Source: Lacrimispora sphenoides (GTDB lineage Bacteria; Bacillota; Clostridia; Lachnospirales; Lachnospiraceae). Taken from it: a stretch of DNA of 64,000 nucleotides. Position 1 is the first letter of the stretch, and each line of letters begins with the position of its first letter. The stretch is taken from the NCBI RefSeq assembly GCF_900105215.1, contig NZ_FOIP01000001.1, positions 2,916,501 through 2,980,500 on the forward strand. Direction: 5' to 3'. The position numbers and the translations under genes are program-made. The notes beneath the pieces are model-generated. The model had not been told where the DNA came from. It made no database searches and worked only from the letters and a program-made list of their open reading frames with translations. Of the stretch, positions 35,560 through 44,445 are shown one piece after another.

Positions 35560-37047
35560 ATGAGCGAAAAGATTCTGCTTCAGATGAAAAATATCCATAA
35601 ATCCTTTCCGGGAGTAAAGGCGCTTCTAGGAGTGGATTTAGAACTCCGTACCGGTGAGGTCCATGCGCTTCTTGGGGAGAATGGAGCCGGAAAGTCTACG
35701 CTGATAAAGGTTTTAGGCGGCATTTATATAGCGGAAGAGGGGGAGATTTTCATTGATGGCCAGATGGTGATTATTGACGGGGTAAATACCTCCCATGCAA
35801 ACGGTATCTCCATCATTCATCAGGAGCTGGTACTGGTGCCTCATATGACCGTAGCGGAAAATATCTTTCTGGGACGGGAGCCGGGGAAGGGCGGCTGGAT
35901 CAACCATGAAGCTATGGAAAAGGACGCCCAGGAATTACTTGATGACTATCATATGAACATTCATGCAGATGCACTCGTTAAGAATTTGACGATCGCCCAG
36001 CAGCAGATGGTGGAGATCGTAAAAGCAATCTCCTATCATTCAAAGATCCTGGTTATGGATGAACCGACCTCTTCTATTTCGGATAAAGAAGTGGAGTTCC
36101 TGTTTAAGACCATGCGGGCGCTGACAAAGAAAGGCGTAGGCATCATTTACATTTCCCACAAAATGGATGAACTGGAGCAGATCTGTGACAGGGTGACCGT
36201 ATTGCGGGATGGTGCTTTTGTAGGAACGGAAGTTGTTAAGGATACGACGAGAGATAAGCTGATCGCCATGATGGTCGGCCGGGAGCTGACCAAGTACTAT
36301 ACCCGTGATTATCTGGAACCAGGCGAAGTAGTATTAAAATGTGAAAATATTGCAGACGGAAACATGGTAAAGGGAGCCAGCTTTGAGCTGCGCAAAGGAG
36401 AAATCATAGGATTTGCAGGACTTGTGGGGGCAGGGCGCAGTGAAGCCATAAAATGCATCTTCGGCCTTACCCCGGGTTCTACCGGAACGATTTACGTGGA
36501 AGGCAGGGAAGTGAAAATCAAATCTCCCGTTGATGCCATGAAATACGGAATCGCTCTGGTGCCGGAGGACAGGAAGCAGGAGGGAATTTACAAGGTGCAG
36601 ACCGTCCGCTTTAACTCTACCATTGAAGTGCTTAAATCATTTATAAAAGGAATCTGGGTGGATTCAAAAAAGGAAGAAAAGATCACTCAGGAATATATTG
36701 ATATGATGGACACCAGAACTCCGTCTCAGGAGCAGTTAATGGGAAACTTGTCCGGCGGAAACCAACAGAAGGTCATGATCGGCAGATGGCTTGCCACTTC
36801 TCCTAAGATCCTGATTCTTGACGAGCCTACCAGAGGCGTGGACGTTGGGGCAAAATCAGAGATCTACGGGATCATGAACGAGCTGGTAAAAGACGGCATG
36901 TCGATCATCATGATTTCCTCCGAGCTGCCGGAGATCTTAAATATGAGCGACCGGGTTTATGTCATGTGCGACGGCAGGGTCACAGGCTGTTTCAGCCATG
37001 AGGAGAGCGTCACTCAGGAAGAGATCATGAAGCTGGCAGCAAAGTAG
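35560..37047 (+). CDS. Sugar ABC transporter ATP-binding protein, RbsA/MglA-like
   Basis: A 495-residue tandem ATPase, the standard length of this family. The first domain has GENGAGKSTLIKVLGG and LVMDEPTSSIS with a signature region LTIAQQQMVEIVKAI. The second has the degenerate P-loop GLVGAGRSEAIKCIFG, then LSGGNQQKVMIGRWL and LILDEPTRGVD. A degenerate P-loop in domain 2 is normal here. It powers uptake through the RbsC-like channel. A 131 bp gap with stem-loops separates it from the binding-protein gene. Confidence 0.95.
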   Translation: MSEKILLQMKNIHKSFPGVKALLGVDLELRTGEVHALLGENGAGKSTLIKVLGGIYIAEEGEIFIDGQMVIIDGVNTSHANGISIIHQELVLVPHMTVAENIFLGREPGKGGWINHEAMEKDAQELLDDYHMNIHADALVKNLTIAQQQMVEIVKAISYHSKILVMDEPTSSISDKEVEFLFKTMRALTKKGVGIIYISHKMDELEQICDRVTVLRDGAFVGTEVVKDTTRDKLIAMMVGRELTKYYTRDYLEPGEVVLKCENIADGNMVKGASFELRKGEIIGFAGLVGAGRSEAIKCIFGLTPGSTGTIYVEGREVKIKSPVDAMKYGIALVPEDRKQEGIYKVQTVRFNSTIEVLKSFIKGIWVDSKKEEKITQEYIDMMDTRTPSQEQLMGNLSGGNQQKVMIGRWLATSPKILILDEPTRGVDVGAKSEIYGIMNELVKDGMSIIMISSELPEILNMSDRVYVMCDGRVTGCFSHEESVTQEEIMKLAAK

Positions 37048-37065
37048 GAAAGAGGGGAAAATCAA

Positions 37066-38034
37066 ATGGCAACAAGACTTCAAAAAAACATAAAACAATA
37101 CTTAAAAGACAATATCGGTATTATCGGGGCATTGCTGATCCTGTGTATTTTCTTATCCGTATTTCCAAAGACAAGCGGTGCCTTCCTGACACATAAGAAT
37201 ATGTTCAATGTGCTGAGGCAGATTTCATCGAACTTATTCCTGGCATGCGGCATGACTATGGTCATCATTTTGGGAGGCATCGATCTTTCCGTCGGTTCTA
37301 TCATCGCTTTGTCCGGCTGTGTAGCTGCCGGCTGTGTGGCCCGCTATAACCTTCCCATATTTGCTGCTGTCATCATTGGCATCCTCATCGGCATGGCAGT
37401 GGGCATGATGAATGGTGTGGTCATTTCCAAAACCACGATTCCGCCTTTTATAGTGACCCTTGCTACCATGAACGTGGCAAAGGGTCTGGCATATGTCTAT
37501 ACCGGCGGTTCACCTGTGCGGGTGGTTACAAAGGAATGGCAGTTTCTCGGCGCCGGTTACATCGGAGGAGTTCCAACGCCAGTCATACTTCTGGTATTTG
37601 TCCTGATCATAACTGCGGTTATTATGAACAAGACTAAGTTGGGGCGCCATATCTACGCAGTGGGCGGCAACGCCCAGGCGGCGAAATTTTCCGGCATCAG
37701 CACAGCCAGGGTAAAGCTTCTGGTTCATACATATTCCGGTATTATGGCGGGTCTTGCCGGCGTGGTATTGGCCTCCCGCATGTACTCCGGGCAGCCTACA
37801 GCAGGTGACGGAGCGGAAATGGATGCCATTGCAGCAGTAGTGGTAGGAGGTACTTCCATGGCAGGCGGTTCCGGAAAGATCGGCGGAACCATTATCGGCG
37901 GCCTTATTATCGGTGTTCTAAACAACGGGCTGAATCTGATGAATGTCAATTCCTTCTGGCAATATGTAGTAAAAGGAATCGTCATACTCCTGGCTGTATT
38001 CATCGACTATTTAAGAAATAAAAAGAAGGATTAA
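37066..38034 (+). CDS. Sugar ABC transporter permease, RbsC-like
   Basis: A 322-residue membrane permease with eight to ten hydrophobic helices and the RbsC hallmarks GGIDLSVGSIIALSGC and GRHIYAVGGNAQAAKFSGI. Homodimers form the sugar channel. It starts 18 bp after the ATPase stop behind GAGGGG, and the operon ends at the hairpin 38053-38082. Confidence 0.95.
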   Translation: MATRLQKNIKQYLKDNIGIIGALLILCIFLSVFPKTSGAFLTHKNMFNVLRQISSNLFLACGMTMVIILGGIDLSVGSIIALSGCVAAGCVARYNLPIFAAVIIGILIGMAVGMMNGVVISKTTIPPFIVTLATMNVAKGLAYVYTGGSPVRVVTKEWQFLGAGYIGGVPTPVILLVFVLIITAVIMNKTKLGRHIYAVGGNAQAAKFSGISTARVKLLVHTYSGIMAGLAGVVLASRMYSGQPTAGDGAEMDAIAAVVVGGTSMAGGSGKIGGTIIGGLIIGVLNNGLNLMNVNSFWQYVVKGIVILLAVFIDYLRNKKKD

Positions 38035-38052
38035 AACCCACATCCTTACAAG

Positions 38053-38082
38053 AAGCGTTTCCTTAACGGAGAGACGCTTTTT
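38053..38082 (+). terminator. Terminator of the sugar ABC operon
   Basis: AAGCGT/ACGCTT stem, extended imperfectly by TTCC/GGAG, followed by a T-run (CTTTTTG). Confidence 0.7.
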
Positions 38083-38104
38083 GTGATATCCACGAAAGCA
38101 AAGA

Positions 38105-38230
38105 GCAGTGCGAAATAGGACAGGGAAAGATTTTCGTTTTGCCTGCACATAAGAAAATCTTTCCCTGTCCTATTTCATAGGGCGAATGCCCGTGAGCGAA
38201 CGAATCCTCAGGATTCGTTCGCTGCACTGC
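38105..38230 (+). repeat. Multi-hairpin intergenic element, second copy type
   Basis: Outer arms GCAGTGC/GCACTGC (38105-38111, 38224-38230) enclose three hairpins: a perfect 24-bp stem (38112-38135 with 38153-38176, 17-nt loop), GGGC-gaat-GCCC (38180-38191), and a perfect 12-bp stem GCGAACGAATCC/GGATTCGTTCGC (38196-38222). Architecture and short words (AGCAAAGAG 5' of the long stem; GCGAATG) recall the rpsO-pnp element. It sits between a terminator and the next gene. Confidence 0.65.
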
Positions 38231-38276
38231 GGATGTATGATATAATGAAAAAAACCGCATTTGAGGAGTGAAATAC

Positions 38277-39224
38277 ATGAAGATGAGGACATGGCGATTC
38301 ATTCTGGTCATAGCAATATTGGCCCTTTTGCCCGGATGCAGAAGAAATGAGTTAGACCCCAGACAACACGAGGCCCTCCTTTTTGGGGCGACCTATATGA
38401 CAAGGAACAACCCTTATTTTGACGTCTTGAACCAGGGAATCGAAGAAGTGGTTGTAGCCAACGGGGATATTCTTCTCACCAGGGACCCCCTACAGGACCA
38501 GGAGAAACAGAATGAGCAGATTTTGGAATTGATTCATGAGGGAATCTGCATGCTGTTTATAAATCCTGTGGACTGGGAGGCTGTTACCCCTGCCCTTGAT
38601 GCCTGCAAAGAGGCAGGAGTTGCCGTCATCAATGTGGATACCGCGGTAAAGGACCGGGATTCTGTCATATCCATCATAGAAACGGATAATTATCAAGCAG
38701 GGCAGATTTGCGCCCTGGATATGATGAAGAGGAAGAAATCCGCCAATATAATAATCCTGGACAATCCCATACAAATGTCCATCACCTACCGTTCCCAGGG
38801 ATTTACCGATGCAATTGCAGGCAATGACAATTACCGGGTGGTATACCGTCATGCAGCTGCCGGTGAAATTGAGGTGTCTTCCAAAGTGATGGAGGAAATT
38901 TTGCGTAAAAACATTGACTTTGATGTCATCCTGGGCGGCAACGATCCAACGGCTCTGGGAGCTCTCGCGGCTTTGCAGCAGGCAAGGCGGGAGGAAGGAA
39001 TCCTGATCTACGGGATCGACGGTTCCCCTGATTTTAAATCGATCCTGGATATGGGCTATGTAACCGGAACCAGCGCCCAAAGCCCTAAGTCTATCGGCAG
39101 GGTGGCGGCGGAAACGGCTTACGGGTATCTGGCAGGTGAACCGGTGGAAAAATACATAAGCCTGCCCAGCACATTGATTACAAAGGACAATCTTGATAAT
39201 TACGAAATTGACGGTTGGCAGTAG
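38277..39224 (+). CDS. Orphan RbsB-like sugar-binding lipoprotein (probable sensor component)
   Basis: A 315-residue lipoprotein (lipobox LLPGC) and paralogue of the transporter-linked binding protein: both share NPYF/NPFF, GGNDPTALGALAA, YGIDGSPDFK and the SAQSPKSIG region. No ATPase or permease accompanies it; instead a sensor kinase gene starts 9 bp later. The start at 38277 (MKMRTWRF) follows GAGGAG; the GTG at 38268 sits inside that site. By analogy with XylFII-LytS of Clostridium beijerinckii, it probably binds the sugar outside the cell and presents it to the kinase (inference). Confidence 0.87.
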   Translation: MKMRTWRFILVIAILALLPGCRRNELDPRQHEALLFGATYMTRNNPYFDVLNQGIEEVVVANGDILLTRDPLQDQEKQNEQILELIHEGICMLFINPVDWEAVTPALDACKEAGVAVINVDTAVKDRDSVISIIETDNYQAGQICALDMMKRKKSANIIILDNPIQMSITYRSQGFTDAIAGNDNYRVVYRHAAAGEIEVSSKVMEEILRKNIDFDVILGGNDPTALGALAALQQARREEGILIYGIDGSPDFKSILDMGYVTGTSAQSPKSIGRVAAETAYGYLAGEPVEKYISLPSTLITKDNLDNYEIDGWQ

Positions 39225-39233
39225 GTAGAAGAG

Positions 39234-40547
39234 ATGGAAGCAGAAAAAATTAACAGCCGGATCGGCCTCCTTCAGGTGGGGATTCTGGCCTTAAACATGA
39301 TCTCGGTCATGGGGATCAGCATATTTATTTACCGGACTATTGAAAAAATCCGCAGGGCGTACGCTGCAAGGGAATTCTTAAACGGGATCCAGGCGATCGT
39401 ATGGTATCCTTATGCAAAAATCTGGCTCTGTGCCCTTCTTTTAGGACTGCTGACCTTAAGCATGGTGATTCGCGACCGTTTGTTTCCCAATAACAGCAAG
39501 GTCATCCTTACCAGCTTGGTAGCAGATTTCATCATTTGCTTTATGATCATCATTCTTTTAAATTTTAACTATAACGGGATCCTGCTTCTGGTATTTTCCA
39601 ATGTCATCATGTATGTGAAGAACGGGAAATCCAGATATATCCTGGCCGCCGTTGCCATCGGAAGCTTTATATTGGCAGATTATGAGCTATTATCCATTTC
39701 CTACCGTCTGTATTCCATCCAGGATTACATCTCTTATTACAGCGCATCGGTACAGCAGTACCTTTTAAGCGTATACAACATTTTAATATCATTAAATGTC
39801 ATTGTGTTTGTTGTATACTGTGTTAACATCATCAACGAGCAGCAGGGAAATTTAGATGAGATTCACGGACTCAATGAAAAGCTTCAGGAGGTCAATGAGC
39901 AGCTTCAAAAATATTCTCTTATGGCTGAAAAAATGGCTGAAACAAGGGAGAGGAACCGTCTGGCCAGGGAAATACATGACACCCTGGGCCATACCCTGAC
40001 CGGGATCGCAGCTGGGATCGATGCCTGCCTTGCCATCATCGGGACTTCCCCGGAGCAAACAAAGAAGCAGCTGGAGCTGATCTCCAAGGTCACCAGAGAC
40101 GGGATAAAGGATATCCGCCGCTCGGTGAGCGAATTAAGGCCGGATGCCTTGGAGCGTTTCAGCCTGGAATATGCGATTAACAAAATGGTCACGGATATTA
40201 ATGCGGTCTCAGAAACCAGGATCTATTTTGATTGCAGGGTCCAGAACCTAAAGTTTGATGAAGATGAGGAAAATGCCATCTACCGTGTGGTTCAGGAAGG
40301 GATCACCAATGCCATGCGCCACGGACATGCCAGGGAGATCTGGATCACCATGAAAAGAGAAAATCAGGACATCCTGATTCAGATTAAGGATAATGGGATC
40401 GGCTGTAAGGAAATGAAAAACGGTTTCGGAACAAAGCACATGAAAGAGCGGATCCGAATGTTAAGCGGAGTTGTGACGTTTGATGGAAGCGATGGGTTCA
40501 TCGTCAATGCAAGAATACCGATTCGGAGGGGGGAGACTTATGATTAA
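39234..40547 (+). CDS. Sensor histidine kinase, DesK/NarX-type (HisKA_3)
   Basis: A 437-residue membrane kinase. About six hydrophobic segments lie within residues 12-200, with no large extracellular domain. A coiled coil (about 203-240) leads to the phospho-acceptor motif RLAREIHDTLGHTLTG, then HATPase_c motifs (VVQEGITNAMRHG, DNGIGC, GFGTKHMKERI). It autophosphorylates on His and signals to the adjacent response regulator, whose gene overlaps by 8 bp. The lack of a sensor domain fits sensing through the neighbouring binding protein. The start ATG at 39234 follows GGTAGAAGAG. Confidence 0.92.
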   Translation: MEAEKINSRIGLLQVGILALNMISVMGISIFIYRTIEKIRRAYAAREFLNGIQAIVWYPYAKIWLCALLLGLLTLSMVIRDRLFPNNSKVILTSLVADFIICFMIIILLNFNYNGILLLVFSNVIMYVKNGKSRYILAAVAIGSFILADYELLSISYRLYSIQDYISYYSASVQQYLLSVYNILISLNVIVFVVYCVNIINEQQGNLDEIHGLNEKLQEVNEQLQKYSLMAEKMAETRERNRLAREIHDTLGHTLTGIAAGIDACLAIIGTSPEQTKKQLELISKVTRDGIKDIRRSVSELRPDALERFSLEYAINKMVTDINAVSETRIYFDCRVQNLKFDEDEENAIYRVVQEGITNAMRHGHAREIWITMKRENQDILIQIKDNGIGCKEMKNGFGTKHMKERIRMLSGVVTFDGSDGFIVNARIPIRRGETYD

Positions 40548-41208
40548 AGTATTGATTGCGGATGATCAGGAATTGATTCGTCAGAGCCTGCAGATCGTAT
40601 TAAACAGCAGGCAGGACATGACGGTGACCGATGTGGCTGCAGATGGCCAGGAGGTGATCCGGTGCGTGAGGAAGAACGTGCCAGATGTGATTTTAATGGA
40701 TGTGCGGATGCCAAAGATGGACGGAGTGCAGTGCACAAAGATCATTAAGGAAAGCTATCCACAAATTAAGATCATTATACTGACCACCTTTGATGATGAC
40801 GAATACGTGTATAACGCGTTAAAATACGGGGCAAGCGGGTACATGCTGAAAGGGGTTTCCATGGATGAGCTGGTAGGAGCCATTACAACGGTTTACAATG
40901 GCTGGGCGATGATTAATCCGGATATTGCAACAAAGGTACTGCGTTTCTTTTCTCAGATGGCCCAGGCGGATGATACCATATCTGTCCGGGAGAAAAATAT
41001 GGACGAACTGACTAAAACGGAATGGAAGATCATCGCCCAGGTGGAGAAGGGGGCCAGCAACAAGGAAATAGCAAAGGCCTTGAACCTTTCTGAGGGAACG
41101 GTCCGCAATTACCTGAGTACGATTTTAAACAAGCTGGATTTAAGGGACCGCACCCAGCTGGCGATCTGGGCTGTCCAGACCAATGTAAGAAAGCGGATAG
41201 AAACTTAG
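40540..41208 (+). CDS. NarL/LuxR-type response regulator
   Basis: A 222-residue regulator. The receiver domain (1-120) has IADDQE acidic residues, the phospho-acceptor Asp in VILMDVRMPKMDG, and the T/K switch residues in ILTTFDDDEY and YMLKGVS. A C-terminal LuxR helix-turn-helix follows (LTKTEWKIIAQVEKGASNKE and AKALNLSEGTVRNYLSTIL). The start at 40540 (MIKVLIADD) follows GGAGGGGGGAGACTT. Probable targets are the two sugar operons sharing the block TGTCATATA..ATTACATT (inference). Confidence 0.94.
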   Translation: MIKVLIADDQELIRQSLQIVLNSRQDMTVTDVAADGQEVIRCVRKNVPDVILMDVRMPKMDGVQCTKIIKESYPQIKIIILTTFDDDEYVYNALKYGASGYMLKGVSMDELVGAITTVYNGWAMINPDIATKVLRFFSQMAQADDTISVREKNMDELTKTEWKIIAQVEKGASNKEIAKALNLSEGTVRNYLSTILNKLDLRDRTQLAIWAVQTNVRKRIET

Positions 41209-41240
41209 TATATAAATAGAAGAACAAAGGGGAAACAGGA

Positions 41241-42557
41241 ATGGGGAAGTGGAGAAAGCGCCTTTGCATGAGTGCCTTCATAGGGGCGCTGACTGCAGCG
41301 GCCTTGATTTACCGCGATCAGCATAGGGAAACAGTTCTGGAATTCGGCATGTTCACAGGGAGCAACTGGGATGTGGCCAGTGCCAACAGCTTTAAGATCA
41401 TAGACAAAGCGGTGAAACGCTTTGAGGAATCTCACCCCAATGTGAAGATCCATTATTACAGCGGAATTGCGAAAGAGGATTATTCGGAATGGTGTGCCCG
41501 CAAGCTTTTGGAAGGGGAGATGCCGGATGTGTTCATGGTTCTGGATTCGGACTTTGACAAGTTCACTTCCCTGGGAGTTATGAAGGATTTAGATGAGCTG
41601 ATGACAGGAGATAATACCTTTCATAAAGAGGATTTTTTTACCACGGCCTTGAATACGGGGCAACGCAATGGACGTCAGTATGCTCTTCCCTATGAAACAG
41701 TACCCACTCTCATGTTTGTAAATAAATCTCTGCTGGCAAAGGAGAAGATCCAGATGCCGAGGGAGGACTGGACCTGGGAGGATATGTATGAAATATGCAG
41801 GAAGGTGACAAAAGATACGGATAAGGACGGACTTTTGGATCAGTTCGGCACTTATAATTACAGCTGGCGGGATGCGTTTTACACCAGTGGAGGAAAACTG
41901 TATGACGAAAACCAGGAACAGATTTCCTTTACCGACAGCCGGGTCCTGGACGCAATCAAATATATCAAACGGCTGAATGACCTAAACCAGGGACAGAGCG
42001 TTACCCAGGAAGATTTTAATGAGGGTAGGGTCGCGTTCATGCCACTGACCTTTGCGGAATACCGTACCTATAAGACCTATCCTTACCGGATCAAAAAGTA
42101 CACCAGGTTTCAGTGGGACTGTATCACTTTCCCGGCGGGAAGGGAAGGAAAAAACATATCGAAGGTAGATGCACTATTGATGGGGATCAACAGCAAGACA
42201 AAGCATGAAAGATTGGCATGGGAATTTTTGAAACAGCTGACCTATAGTACGGAAATGCAGATGGATGTATACTTATACTCTCAGGGAGTTCCAGCCTTAA
42301 AGAGTGTAGCTTCCTCTAAAGAAGGGGCAAATATCATACAGGAGGACATGGATGAGGGAGAACAGGTAATCAGCAGCACCCTGCTGTATAATGTCATTGA
42401 GGATGGTATCATTGAGTCTAAGCTATTGCAGTACCAGCAGATCATGAATCTGGCCGATGGGGAGGTATCCAAGATTCTGCAGGAAAATAAAAATGTTGAC
42501 AGCAGCATAAAAATATTTCAGAGAACGGTCAGTAAATATTTGCAGCAGCAGAAATAA
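41241..42557 (+). CDS. Membrane-anchored family-1 extracellular solute-binding protein
   Basis: A 438-residue protein of the MalE/UgpB-like binding fold (FGMFTGSNWDVASANSFKII, LPYETVPTLMFVNKSLL, TKHERLAWEFLKQLTYS). The N-terminal hydrophobic segment has no lipobox cysteine, so it is probably held as an uncleaved anchor or released by signal peptidase. No transporter genes follow. It begins 32 bp after the response regulator in the same transcriptional direction, so it may be a second sensing or scavenging component of the sugar-response unit. Ligand unknown. Confidence 0.85.
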   Translation: MGKWRKRLCMSAFIGALTAAALIYRDQHRETVLEFGMFTGSNWDVASANSFKIIDKAVKRFEESHPNVKIHYYSGIAKEDYSEWCARKLLEGEMPDVFMVLDSDFDKFTSLGVMKDLDELMTGDNTFHKEDFFTTALNTGQRNGRQYALPYETVPTLMFVNKSLLAKEKIQMPREDWTWEDMYEICRKVTKDTDKDGLLDQFGTYNYSWRDAFYTSGGKLYDENQEQISFTDSRVLDAIKYIKRLNDLNQGQSVTQEDFNEGRVAFMPLTFAEYRTYKTYPYRIKKYTRFQWDCITFPAGREGKNISKVDALLMGINSKTKHERLAWEFLKQLTYSTEMQMDVYLYSQGVPALKSVASSKEGANIIQEDMDEGEQVISSTLLYNVIEDGIIESKLLQYQQIMNLADGEVSKILQENKNVDSSIKIFQRTVSKYLQQQK

Positions 42558-42881
42558 ATTGGCGTGATGCGACCCGGTTACTCCGCTATAGATGAAGAGT
42601 ATATCCGCAAAAAAAGTACGTCAAGGCTTAAATGTACGCAATGAAGCTTCAATTGGTCAATTTGGTTAATCTCACTTATCACGTCACCTATTACATTCAT
42701 TTTCAAAACACAAATTCAGGGCATTAAAAACCGTGCTCATGGCATTGATACCCTACGCGTAGACAATGAATGTTATATTTATATTGTGTAATTGGGCGAA
42801 AGGATATGGCTGCTTAACGAATCATTGGATGGTTGGATACTATTATGTTATATAATATAGGTAACGAAAGGAAGGATATTT
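42558..42881. other. Gene-free stretch before the VOC gene
   Basis: No coding potential, strong hairpin or recognisable RNA was seen. A TATAAT at 42851-42856 may be the -10 of the VOC gene promoter, without a good -35. Composition is more AT-rich than the operons to the left. Confidence 0.4.
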
Positions 42882-43274
42882 ATGAGCCGGGAAAGCAGCA
42901 ATCGTGTTAAAATTAACAGGATAAATATTGTCGTTGACTGTGCTGATGCAGGTATTATGGCTGATTTTTATAGTAAGCTTTTGGGATGGGAATGGACGCA
43001 TCCGCAGGCAAACGGCTGGGCCGCTATTACATCTCCTACAGGTTCAGTAATTGCGTTCCAAGAGGTGGAAGGCTATAACCCTCCTGTTTGGCCGTGGGAA
43101 CCGGAAAGACAGGGGCAAATGCTTCATCTTGATTTATTGGTAGACAATCTTGATGAAGGAGTGAAACATGCGATTGAATGTGGTGCAAAAGAAGCGGGTT
43201 ATCAATTTTTTAATACATCCAGAACCATGTTGGACCCTTCCGGTCATCCTTTTTGTATTGATACCGAGGATTAG
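42882..43274 (+). CDS. VOC-family (glyoxalase/bleomycin-resistance fold) protein
   Basis: 130 residues forming the paired beta-alpha-beta-beta-beta units of the vicinal-oxygen-chelate superfamily (INIVVDCADAGIMADFYSKL, LGWEWTHP, then MLHLDLLVDNLDEGVKHA and MLDPSGHPFCID). Members include glyoxalases, dioxygenases and antibiotic-binding proteins; nothing here fixes the reaction. The start ATG follows AAAGGAAGGATATTT. It is a stand-alone gene. Confidence 0.85.
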   Translation: MSRESSNRVKINRINIVVDCADAGIMADFYSKLLGWEWTHPQANGWAAITSPTGSVIAFQEVEGYNPPVWPWEPERQGQMLHLDLLVDNLDEGVKHAIECGAKEAGYQFFNTSRTMLDPSGHPFCIDTED

Positions 43275-43405
43275 GAAACTGAGCAATAAGTTGGTCTGAA
43301 AAATCATTCTTGATTACTCATCAGACTTGGAGAACCATAATAACCCTGAATGGTATTACGCAAATAAAAGGTTTGTTCATTGCCCATAGAGAAAGGATGT
43401 ATATT

Positions 43406-43828
43406 ATGCCAAAGCAATTATTAAGAGATGTAAATATTTTCCCTACTTCTGAAGTTATCCATGAAGCATTGAGGGAAGCCTCCGTATCATATGAACAGTT
43501 TCTGTACAGGCTGTCAGAGTCTTTTCCCGAAATGTCACTTGACTGGCGGTATTACAAGGATGGGAAGGCATGGCTTTGCAAAGGCAGCAAACGGAAAAAG
43601 ACTATATTTTGGCTTTCTGTTTGGGAAGGCTTTTTCAAGTTATCTTTTTTCTTCACTGAGAAGACATGCTCTGGCGTAATGGATTTGGAGATCGCAGAAG
43701 AATTAAAAATGCAGTTGCGAAATGCCGCAATGATCGGAAAACTAATACCACTTATTTGTGATATGAGCGATGAGTGTCAGTTAGAGGACTTATTTACCGT
43801 AATGAAATATAAAGCGGCTTTGAAATAA
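43406..43828 (+). CDS. DUF3788 family protein
   Basis: 140 residues with the DUF3788 pattern (SLDWRYYKDGKAWLCKGSKR, TIFWLSVWEGFFKLSFFF). The family is small, cytoplasmic and uncharacterised. The start at 43406 (MPKQLLRDVNIFP) follows AAAGGA; the longer frame from TTG 43310 has no ribosome-binding site. It lies 131 bp after the VOC gene and could be in the same transcript. Confidence 0.8.
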   Translation: MPKQLLRDVNIFPTSEVIHEALREASVSYEQFLYRLSESFPEMSLDWRYYKDGKAWLCKGSKRKKTIFWLSVWEGFFKLSFFFTEKTCSGVMDLEIAEELKMQLRNAAMIGKLIPLICDMSDECQLEDLFTVMKYKAALK

Positions 43829-44445
43829 TGTATTTCCGCTTGACGACTGCCCAATTTACTTCTTCATTGGGTGTCTACTAAATTGTATCCTCTTTTTTCT
43901 ATTCATCTCTTACATGGTAAGGATAAATGCCATAATACCGTTGGCTCCATGTCTAATTAAGTTGAAAATTATTTTTGATGGAAAGGTTGATTTTTATATT
44001 TACATCCTTGATTTACTGGTTTATAATGACAGATATAATTTTTTTCTAAAGTACTTGTCTTTTATTCTAATTCATTATTTTATCATTTTCAATTTCAAAT
44101 AAATCATATTAAAATCCCATATCATATAATATCTGATTCCCAAGTCATCATCGCTGTATTCCATTCTTGCAACCAAATATCTGAAATGTTATAATTCTTA
44201 TAACCCGTACTCACAGATATATGTAATGAGCCGGCTTTTAGTATTAATCTGGCTTTGCGGCAATATCATTATGAATTTATGTGTGCACAGGTTATACAGT
44301 ATCTGACGTGCAAAAACAAAAATACAAGCTTCGTTGTGACCTCACAGGTGATGTTCTGCGGAATCCATTTTTCAGCAGGATATCATAAATAATGCCTCCT
44401 GTTGTTGATATAGAATTTTAAGAACAATAAGAGGAGGTTTTACAA
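43829..44445. other. AT-rich gene-free stretch
   Basis: About 600 bp with no convincing gene. A weak stem CCCAAT/ATTGGG (43850-43871) after the DUF3788 gene may mark its 3' end. A 62-codon frame at 43914-44102 has no ribosome-binding site and a biased hydrophobic composition, and is not called. Confidence 0.4.

Noticed and set aside
38105..38230. Long hairpin as a simple terminator
   Set aside because: A separate terminator already lies at 38053-38082, and the long stem has no T-tract and is enclosed by further pairing.
43914..44102. 62-codon open frame in the AT-rich gap
   Set aside because: No ribosome-binding site and a composition of translated AT-rich DNA.
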